Assembly (NCBI GenBank): GCA_030248215.1
Contig: JASANG010002616.1
Span: 186,001-250,000 of the forward strand
DNA from: Enoplolaimus lenunculus
Lineage: Eukaryota > Nematoda > Enoplea > Enoplida > Thoracostomopsidae
DNA: 64,000 nucleotides
Direction: 5' to 3'
Below the pieces are notes generated by a model. That model was not told where the DNA came from and searched no databases. It was given only the letters and a program-made list of their open reading frames with translations. Made by a program: the position numbers and the translations under genes. The stretch's first letter is position 1. Each line of letters opens with the position of its first letter. Of the stretch, positions 24,087 to 32,486 are shown in pieces.

Positions 24087-24489
24087 TGGTTGTGCCTATT
24101 TTATTGCGATTAATTTTACACATCCACAGTAAAAATGTTTCATATATAATGTACCAACACATTGCGTGTTTAATTTGGTGACCGGAAGGAAAGATAGAAC
24201 GACAAAGAAACATCCAAACATCCGTTCCTCTTTCTGAATTCGAATATCAGCGTATAGGTCGAATGTTAATGGCGGATCCAGAAATTTCTGCTAAGGGGGC
24301 CGTGCGAGACATAATTCGAAAACTCGCGAGCGAAACGAGCGACAAGTCTAGCGCCATTCTGATGCTAAAACTTAATACAAAATCTAACAGCTTTGATGCT
24401 GTTGGAGGATATACGGACTGTGGTACTGCATTCACTTGTAGAACCAAGAAGACCCTAAATCGAGTTTTCCGCCTATTGAATGCAACCGT

Positions 24490-24618
24490 GTGAATGCAGA
24501 ACCATATGGAACCCTTTGGAAAAATTTTGGCCGACACACAGCGGAACCGGAATCGTATCCGTGACACCGCAGAATACCGTTCCATCGGTGTTAACCACTG
24601 AACTACGCAGTCGTTGTA
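24490..24618 (-). mobile_element. tRNA-derived SINE-like copy
   Basis: Minus strand: CTGCGTAGTTCAGTGGTTAA, then CGGATACGATTCCG, then GCCAAAATTTTTCCAAAGGG and TTCCATATGGT, as in 14154-14264. Confidence 0.6.
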
Positions 24619-24894
24619 TCATTATTCGATTCCGCCTTACCAATGGCTGGGCATATTTTGGTTTTGTCAGATAAATTAATAAGCTATCAAGTTACGCGTT
24701 TCACACCCTACGATGCGATGTATAATTTGTGCAGAAAATTAGTTGCTCGCTTTTTTTGTTTTCGAAGTAAATACTTGCAAACTACTCAGCGTTATTTGGC
24801 ATTGGCTGGGTTTCTGAAATTTTACTTAAGTATTTACTTAAAATGCTTCATAACTCACGAATGTGTTATATACTTGACATTTAGAAGAAAAACA

Positions 24895-25146
24895 CACTGT
24901 AAATTCCAATGAGTTGATTAATCAAATTAGCTAGCGAGTTAGTGATTTCTGAATTAAAATCGGTATACATTAACTCACTCTGAGTTAAGTTGATTCTCAC
25001 TCTCAGTTGAGTTGACTCTGGGTGAGTTGATTAATTAACTCAGAATGAGTTGAATAAACTCAAAATTCTGACTTGTGACAGTCTTAACTCAGACTGAGTG
25101 ATTCAACTCATTCTGAGTTAAAATCAACTCACAGAAATTTACAGTG
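24895..25146. mobile_element. MITE, CACTGTAAATT family
   Basis: Full-length intergenic copy with both ends kept. Confidence 0.83.
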
Positions 25147-25208
25147 CACAAATGTTGTGCCAAATATCGTCATTTTTGCATTAAATTGAAACATTCGTTG
25201 CACCTGTT

Positions 25209-25777
25209 AAAGCCCTATTTACACGTGTACGTTTTCTAGCGAGAACTTGCAGCTACAACGTGCTCAAAATATTTGCTGATGCAAGTATTTGCAAAGAAAA
25301 CAATTACACATATTCTGAACCATGACATGAATTTATATGAATAATTCGCAGACGACTGGGATGTTAAATATAAATCACAACTGACAAATTTATCAGTTCA
25401 ACCAATGATCATGAATTCATCAGACCTGCAAAGCTAATTCTACTAAATAATTGTTGGCGTATATTCATCATGAATAAATTGAAGCTCAATCGCTATAGAC
25501 TACAAAATATATATGAAACAAGTTTGATATTTGAATTTATTATAAAGTTTGTTTAATAAATTCAATTAAAAAAGTGAATTAATTCAAAAAGCTCACAGCA
25601 ACACAGATTCCGATTGGTCAATCAAAATGCAGCTACAAGAACTTTAAGTGACTTACAACTGCAATCACACGTGCGACAGCTGTAAGAACTTCAAAGCTGT
25701 TTTGTGACCAAACTTGCACATGCAAGTTGCACGTATGCACGGTTTTGCAGCGAAAACTTGCACGTGTGAATAGAGCT
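25209..25777. mobile_element. MITE, CACGTGCAAG family, full-length
   Basis: AAAGCCCTATTTACACGTGT and AACTTGCACGTGTGAATAGA / GCT ends; 569 bp, AT-rich non-coding core. Confidence 0.7.
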
Positions 25778-26516
25778 ATAAGGGTAGGAACCCATGTATA
25801 GAACAGGGTCGGAACAGTATCCCTACTCAATTGGAGACTGTCAGGACAAAACTGGCTATCTAAAGTACAGGGTGCGTGTTATCATCAGGACACCGGTTCT
25901 AAAATGGTTGGTGGACAATTTTTTACAACTATGCGCGCATTATTACATGGATGATGTATAATGATTTCTAAACGTAACGGCATTATTTATTTTCACAAAA
26001 CTTTCCATCCAAACCTTATTGCTAAATTGTTCGGCGTATAAAAACAAGAGGTGTCGCCCCCTCCCTGCTGTTCAGGTTGTAAATGGGTAGTAAAAATAAC
26101 GTAAACAAAAACGGAAAACGGATATTGATGTTAAAAAAGTTTCAAAGATGTTTTATTTTTGTGCCAACGCTATAGCGACGTGCAAATATTCACTAGACTT
26201 CCTACAATTTTTATACAAGAAATTGGGGGAATGTTTCGAAATTTTTAAGATTTTGAATGAATTTCGTAATTTTTATTTCATTTCGAACAATTGCATGCCA
26301 GATATGGACGTAAAAATGACAGAGTTTGCGTTATTTCATCAACGGAAACAGACACCGATTTTTACCGGAAACGGAAATAGATATCCGGTTACATACTGTT
26401 GCTTCCCGACTGCGCAATTGTTGCGTTATCTTATCAAAACGCATTATGAACGGCTAAGAATTTTACAAATTTCGACCACATTCGCAGTAAATTTTCGTGA
26501 AGAGCTCTATATGGTA

Positions 26517-26647
26517 CACTGTAAGTTCCTACGAGTTGATTACTCTGCTCAAAAAGTGAATTAGTTATTTCTGGTTAGTCCTGAGTTAATAAACAGAACA
26601 GAGTTGATTTAATTTCAGGTGAATTGAACACACTGGATTTTACAGTG
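26517..26647. mobile_element. Shortened MITE, CACTGTAAATT family, upstream of the TTL gene
   Basis: 131 bp, TA-flanked, both ends present (CACTGTAAGTTCC / GGATTTTACAGTG), core partly deleted. Ends 31 bases before the TTL start codon. Confidence 0.72.
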
Positions 26648-26654
26648 TACTGCT

Positions 26655-26664
26655 TAAATTTTAG
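26655..26664 (+). promoter_or_regulatory. Candidate trans-splice acceptor of the TTL gene
   Basis: TTAAATTTTAG ends 14 bases before the ATG at 26679. A second acceptor-like motif, ATTTTACAG, is supplied slightly upstream by the end of a MITE (26517-26647). Confidence 0.35.
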
Positions 26665-26678
26665 ATTAAGAGTTTAGA

Positions 26679-29013
26679 ATGAAATTGCAACACTTACAAG
26701 GGTTTATAGTAATTCTGATACCAACTTATTTAACAACAGTCGCCGCAAGGACGCAACACATCAAAGTAAAAGGTCGCGTGTTTTGCGCCGAAGAACCACG
26801 AAAGGCGGTTGGAATCAAAGTGAAATTAGTCGATGAAGACCGAGGTAAACGGCCCATGTTATTTTTAAAGCAGTCCTGATGTCGGGTAGGGCTGCAAATT
26901 TAGTAGGCTTAGATTTTAAACAATTTTTACTCCAGGCTTAGACTTAGTCTTTAGCTTTAAGTTCACACTTTTGTCGGCCCATGTTTACGCTTAATCTACT
27001 GTTACGCCCCTTAAAGTAACATAGGCCCTTTGATCAATGCTTTTAGGTTCAGGAATATGATTAATATTCTACAGTTATGGTTCTAAAAGTAACAATGAGC
27101 AGAAAATGAATCTAGAGCTACGGGTCAATTGAAGCCTTGCGAATGCCCGGAACCAACGACCTGTTTTTAGAAAAGCAATCGCTTAAGACTAAGATTTCGT
27201 TCGAGGCCTGTTGTGGTAACTGTAATGAGTTGAGTTTAGCATAAGGTTTATTATACTTTTAAACACTAGTAATTTATAGCTGTTCTGGCTGGTCTAAATC
27301 GGTTTTAGGCCCCAATCCGGATGACGTAATGGGAGAAACGCGAACGGACGAAAATGGTGAATTTTATCTCGAAGGTCAAGAAGATGAATGGACCACGATT
27401 GATCCGCGTGTCAAGCTGTACCATGAATGCAATGATGGTTTGACACCGTGTTCTCGAAAATGGAAATTCACCCTCCCAGGTATCGGCCCAATGTAAAGAA
27501 CAGGGGTGGAACAGTATCATAAGCGTATTCCTAAGCCCAAGCCTAAGCCTAAGCGTAAGAATGAGCATATTCCTAAGTCTAAGCCTAAAGCCTAAGCCAA
27601 GCAAAAAATCAGTCTAAAGCTGTACGCTTACTCTTTTCTAGTCCCGCAGAAAAACGTTCCGTCTCTGATCTTTACATGGGCCCAGGTAGGCATATCGAAG
27701 CGCTACAGTCGAGTTGTTTTGGACATTAAAGTTTTTGCTCAGGTGTAAGCTTAGACTTAAGCATAAGTTCAGAGTAGTCCCCACGCGATGGCTTAGGCTT
27801 TGTGCTAGGTTACGGTTTAAACTTTGGCTTAGGTTAAACTTTGGCTTAGCTTTACACGTCGTACGTTTACGCTTGAGCTTTGATAAGCGTACACTGTAAA
27901 TTTCAGTGACTTGATTTCAACTCAGAATGAGTTGAATCCACTCAGAAGCTTGAGTTATGAATTAAAGTCTTTCACAACTCGGAATTTTGAGCTACGTTTC
28001 ATGTTTACTGTTATTAGCTAAAAAACAACTAATTCTCTAACTGAGTGGATTAATCAACTCATCAGAATTTGCAGTGTTGGTATATTATAGATTCGCACCG
28101 GATATTCGGATATGCAGATATCCAAATATGAAAATATCCGGATATGTATCCAATTTAAAATATATATCCGGACATCCGGATATATCCGAATATGCGAAAT
28201 GCTATTGTGTAAAAAGTTTTTTTGGAATAATTTGCATTGTTTCACCACTGAAGTATCTTGAGTTGCCGAAAAAAATTCTGTATTGAAACCTCAGTCGGAA
28301 TATTAAATAAAATTCTTGACGATTTTTGTGAGTAGATTTGATTGTTTCGAGTTAATAAACAGGAAACATCAACTCGTTGTAATAGCTGATTTAATTCTGG
28401 ATGAGTTGATTAATTGACTAAGAATGAGTTTAATCAATTCAGAATTTAGAGCGCTGAAACGTCAAATTCAGAGCGCAAGTTTCTGTGTGGATTCAACTCT
28501 ATTCTGAGTTAAAATCAACTCAGGAAATTATATACAGTGCACCAGTCGTTCACTCAATAAAGTTTATTTTAAATCATTTTGAACTGCTGTAACTTTTTGA
28601 GCATCACACTGTAAATTCCAATGAGTTGACTAATCAATTCAGCTAGCGAGTAGATCTGAATTTAAATCATTAAACATTTAACACATTCTGAGTTGAGCTG
28701 ATTATCACTCTGAGTTGAGTTTACTCTATGGTGAGTATATTAGCTCAGAATGAATTGAATCAACTCAAAATTTTGAGTTCTGATAGTCCTAACACAGACT
28801 GTGTGATTCAAGCCAGTTTGAGTTAAAATCAACTCACTAAAATAGCACCGAGGCATTATTAAACTGTGTGCTTTTTTGGGTCAGAAACCAATTTAAAATT
28901 TAATTTCAATATTGTTTTCAGATAAATATATCAACAAAGACAAAGTATTCGACATCGGAAGCATTAATCTTGAAACGATTATGGACGAAGAAGAACGCGA
29001 TTGTTTTCATTAG
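26679..29013 (+). CDS. Transthyretin-like (TTL) secreted protein
   Basis: Three exons, 26679-26844, 27309-27479 and 28922-29013 (TAG), join in phase to 142 residues. The first ~23 residues form a hydrophobic signal peptide (LQGFIVILIPTYLTTVAA). The mature part shows the order of the nematode TTL domain: VKGRVFCAEEPRKAVGIKV, a DENGEFYLEG strand, KLYHECNDG, then C-S-R-K and FDIGSINLET, with paired cysteines as in the family. TTL proteins are small secreted beta-sandwich proteins; some act in engulfment or signalling, most have no known role. Both introns have a TTAGGC-type MITE starting 5-6 nt after the donor. A CACTGTAA MITE remnant ends 31 nt before the ATG. Family assignment is secure; specific function is not. 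Confidence 0.92.
26851..27027. mobile_element. TTAGGC-type MITE in TTL intron 1
   Basis: GGCCCATGTTATTTTTAAAG and CCTTAAAGTAACATAGGCCC ends, same subfamily as 2739-5302 and 63624-63900. It begins six bases after the exon 1 donor. Confidence 0.65.
27485..27682. mobile_element. TTAGGC-core MITE in TTL intron 2
   Basis: GGCCCAATGTAAAGAACAGG and GATCTTTACATGGGCC ends, CCTAAG core. It begins five bases after the exon 2 donor. Confidence 0.8.
27892..28076. mobile_element. Shortened MITE, CACTGTAAATT family
   Basis: Ends CACTGTAAATTTCAGTGAC and ATCAGAATTTGCAGTG; TTL intron 2. Confidence 0.75.
28321..28541. mobile_element. Decayed MITE, CACTGTAAATT family
   Basis: Recognisable GAGTTGATTAATTGACT and GTTAAAATCAACTCAGGAAAT words; left end lost. 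TTL intron 2. Confidence 0.55.
28607..28845. mobile_element. MITE, CACTGTAAATT family, right end missing
   Basis: Starts CACTGTAAATTCCAATGAG; stops after ATCAACTCACTAAAATAG, 76 bases before TTL exon 3. Confidence 0.75.
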
Positions 29014-29343
29014 AAAAAATGAAAAAATACCAATTTGAGAATTTCATTGTAGAGATTTTGCAAATTATTTCTAAATGTTTTATATTCGAATTAACAACAT
29101 AAAAAGGTGCGCAACAACAGTTTTTAATATCTCAGCATGGATGATATAGTGTAGTCACCCGAATAAGAGGGGGAACTGATATTTAGTTGGCCTCTCCAGA
29201 TGGTCTCCCCTGTTATTCGGTTACGGACGTTATTTATTTTTAATCCACCCTTCGTTACTGATATATATTCGGCATTGAAACTATTCCTTGAATGAAACGT
29301 TTATTTGTTTTGTATCAAAACCTTGAGCGATAATGCAAGGCTA

Positions 29344-29595
29344 CACTGTAAATTCAAATAAGTTGATTAATCAATTCAACTAGCGAGTTGGTTATTTCTG
29401 AATTAATATCAGTAAACATAAACTCACTATGAGTTGATTTCATTCTCAAGCTGAGTTGAATTGACTCTGGGCGAGTTGGTTAATTAACTCAGAATGAATT
29501 GAATCAACTCAAAATTCTGAGTTCTGATAGTCCTAACTCAGACTGAGTGATTCAACTCATTCTGAGTTAAAATCAACTCACGGAAATTTACAGTG
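29344..29595. mobile_element. MITE, CACTGTAAATT family, nested in a CAGTGACCCG MITE
   Basis: 252 bp inserted at GGCTATACTTCGG of the host element, duplicating TA. The empty site is seen in the copy at 1281-1728 (GGTTATACTTCGG). Confidence 0.9.
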
Positions 29596-29709
29596 TATAC
29601 TTCGGAATGTACTTTCAAAACTTAAGTATGCTTTAAAGTTTCGATTTCAAGTGTATTTGGTGCTGGAGTCATTTATGTACTACAATTTTGGATAATGCGC
29701 CGACGCGTA

Positions 29710-29955
29710 CACTGTAAATTTCAGTGAGTTGCTTTTAACTCAGAATGATTTGAATCCACTCAGAAGTCTAAGCTCTGAATGAGGTCTTTCAGAACTCAGA
29801 ATACTGAATTGATTGAACTCATTCTGAGTTAATTAATTGATTCTCCCAAAATTAAACCCACTCAGAGTGATTTAATGTTTACTGTTAACTGAGAAATAGC
29901 CAGAAATGACCAATTTTCCCTCTGAGTTGATTAATGAACTCATTGGAATTTACAG
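29710..29955. mobile_element. MITE, CACTGTAAATT family, nested
   Basis: Second insertion in the same host element; left end CACTGTAAATTTCAGTGAGT after TA, right end GGAATTTACAG. Confidence 0.82.
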
Positions 29956-29984
29956 GATATGCACTGTGTGTTTATGTGTTTTTA

Positions 29985-30205
29985 AGGTTGAAAAGTGTTG
30001 ACCCTACCTCAACGCGTGTCACAGAGCAATTTGTGCGACACTTTGAGGTAGGGTCAACAGAAATTTTGCGTTCAGGTGGGTCAATCGTTGAGGTAAGGTC
30101 AACAATTGGCAGGGGTTGTAAAAAAGTGTTAACCCTACCTCAACGATTGGCACACACCTTTCGTTAAGGTAGGATCAACTACCACTCGTTAACCCTGAGC
30201 TAGGA
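29985..30205. mobile_element. Unclassified palindromic insert
   Basis: AAGTGTTGACCCTACCTCAA recurs in both orientations four times within ~200 bp, forming inverted arms. No match to the other families here. Confidence 0.5.
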
Positions 30206-30817
30206 TGCATTTTGTGGCCAGGCCGAATTTTATAATGTGAAAGGCACATAATTTACATTTATGGACTCTTAATTAGGGTTTAGAGACTCAATCCGCTTAC
30301 GGAGTCTATTAAGGGTACAGAGTCCTATTGATTGGGAATCAAAATGGGGACCGCCTCTTATTACCCCTCTTATTCGGGTCACTACAGTAGCCATTAAATT
30401 TTGTACCGAGATACCCCTAAGAAATATTGCGCTGGACATGGGTTGTCCTCCAGTCCTGCAAGGATTATAAATTAAGTGTCAGTCTAGGTAAGAATCGGGA
30501 TTTCAGACTTTTTAACTAAGCATCTGTAAAAGTGAGCGGCCTTAGGCACCACGCGACTCGCTTCTCCAACTACGTTTTTAGTTTACTATGTGTCGACCGT
30601 ATCCTGCCGGCAAGCATATTAAGTATACAGTGCAATACACTTGCATATACGCACGGACAAACATGGTTCACATGCTTTACATGCCCAAATTTTCAACAAG
30701 GTCGTCCCTTGACCGTCCAACACATATTTCGAAAAATATAACTTTACTATGCTTAAAACCTAATAATTTATAATCTGTAGCATTTTCCAAACAAAGCCCT
30801 ACTATACGACACTTAAC

Positions 30818-31020
30818 GGCCAATGTATAGAACAGGGCCGGAACAGTAGTATAAGCATATTCCTAAGCCTAAGCCTAAGCCTAAGCCTAAGCCTAAGCGT
30901 AGGAATGAGTCTATACATAAGCCTAAGCCTAAGACTAAGCAAAAAATTAGTCTAAAGCTTAAGCTTACTTTATTACAGTTCCACGGAAAACGTTCCGGCC
31001 CTGTTCTATATACATGGGCC
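30818..31020. mobile_element. TTAGGC-core MITE (inverted)
   Basis: GGCCAATGTATAGAACAGGG and TGTTCTATATACATGGGCC ends with six near-perfect CCTAAG repeats. Confidence 0.82.
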
Positions 31021-31094
31021 AACTTAACAGTAAACTGTGACCCCTCGAGCCCGTTTTGGGGCCCGACTATTTTTACGGCCGGACCTGTATATAA

Positions 31095-31172
31095 AATATA
31101 TACATATATATTCATATATACATATATATGTATATATAAATATATATATATATAAATATATATACATATATA
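31095..31172. repeat. TATACA/TATA low-complexity tract
   Basis: Alternating TATATA and TATACA words; long open frames here are compositional. Confidence 0.9.
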
Positions 31173-31792
31173 TAATATCTAAACCATGTTTTTCTATAAA
31201 CCAGCGCAGTAAAAGTTCATAGCGAAACCTGTCATGTGAAATCAATTTTAGTTCGTTTCAAATTTTTAAATTTTTTCTATTTGAGGTTCGAAGTGTTTGT
31301 GATTCTGTATGTTAACGACAATCATGTGCCATATACGTCAAGGGGAAAGCTAATTTTTGAAACTATTTCGTTTTGAAGGTACAAATATAACTATACTGCC
31401 GCCCCACGGTTTGTCAACTTTCTGTTGTCAACTTTCAAACTACAGAGATGAAACTTCAAATTATTATTATTATCATCTATATTATTAAAGCTGTAAAGCC
31501 CTGCATACGTATTTTGGGCATCGTTCCAGCTGTTGTAATGATGGTTTCATTTAAATATAGCAAACAGCATATATATGCAAATTAGAAACACATTCTTAAA
31601 AAGTTTTGCGAAGAATATTTTAGAGTTGCAAATTTGCAACCACGTTGACTAATACACTTTATTTCAGGATAAAAAATGTAGAATATCACCAACGGAATTC
31701 ACATGAAATAAAGATATATTTTTAAGTTCATACGTAAAGCGTATGAATTTACAGTTTACATGCTACAAATTTATTAACTCTTTAATATTTGT

Positions 31793-31930
31793 GGCCAGTA
31801 TAAAGAACAGGTACGGAAACTATTATATAAGCATATTCTTAAGCCTAAGCAAAAAATTTAGTCTAAAGCTTAAGCTTACTATATTGCAGACCAACAGAAA
31901 AACGTTCCGCACCTGATCTTTACATGGGCC
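31793..31930. mobile_element. Short TTAGGC-family MITE
   Basis: GGCCAGTATAAAGAACAGG and CTGATCTTTACATGGGCC ends; only one or two core hexamers, so a contracted copy. Confidence 0.78.
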
Positions 31931-31936
31931 AAAGCA

Positions 31937-32380
31937 CATGTAAAATTCAGGAGCAGAAAGTTTTTCTGCAGGTAAATACTGCAATAGAGTAGCTTAAGCT
32001 TGACACTGTAAATTTCAGTGAGTTGATTTTAACTCAGAATGAGTCGAATCACTCAGTCTGAGTTAGGACTATAAGAAATCAGGATTTTGAGTTGATTCAG
32101 TTCATTCTGAGTTAATTAATCAACTCACCCAGAGTCAACTCAACTCAGAGTGAGAATCAACTCAACTCAGTGTAAATTAATGCTTATTGTTATTAACTCA
32201 GAAATAACTAACTCGCTGGCTGAGTTGATAAATCAACTCATTGGAATTTACAGTGTAGACAAATTTGTTTGCTTACGTTTAGGCAAGGCTAACGCTTTGG
32301 TTTACGTGTAAGCTAATTTTTACGCTTAGGCTTAGCAATATGCTTATACTACTGTTACGGCCCTGCTCTATAAATCAGCC
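31937..32380. mobile_element. TTAGGC-core MITE split by a CACTGTAA MITE, upstream of rab28
   Basis: Left end CATGTAAAATTCAGGAGCAG, right end CTGCTCTATAAATCAGCC. The 252-bp element 32004-32255 sits between its halves. Confidence 0.7.
32004..32255. mobile_element. MITE, CACTGTAAATT family, nested upstream of rab28
   Basis: 252 bp with both ends intact (CACTGTAAATTTCAGTGAGT / CATTGGAATTTACAGTG), inserted in a TTAGGC-core MITE. Confidence 0.88.
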
Positions 32381-32389
32381 AAATTTTAA

Positions 32390-32400
32390 TGAATTTTCAG
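32390..32400 (+). promoter_or_regulatory. Candidate 5'UTR or trans-splice acceptor of rab28
   Basis: TGAATTTTCAG ends 86 bases before the rab28 ATG and directly follows a TTAGGC-type MITE. Confidence 0.35.
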
Positions 32401-32486
32401 GTATAAGCTATCCGGCACAGCTCAGAGTCACAAACAGATATAAAAAACCCCTGTTGCGGTCATTCGAAAGTCGGAAAAAAACTACT

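Larger units (their letters stand above)
29149..30387. mobile_element. CAGTGACCCG-family MITE with nested insertions
   Basis: Outer ends GTAGTCACCCGAATAAGAG and CTTATTCGGGTCACTACAG enclose two CACTGTAA MITEs and a third palindromic insert (29985-30205). Without them the host would be about 500 bp, like other copies. Confidence 0.8.

Noticed and set aside
24263-24912. Small frames between the MUN-C2 and TTL genes
   Set aside because: Mutually overlapping on both strands, no domain, partly within a SINE-like copy.
31024-31245. Tyr/Ile-rich small frames
   Set aside because: Translation of the TATA/TATACA low-complexity tract.
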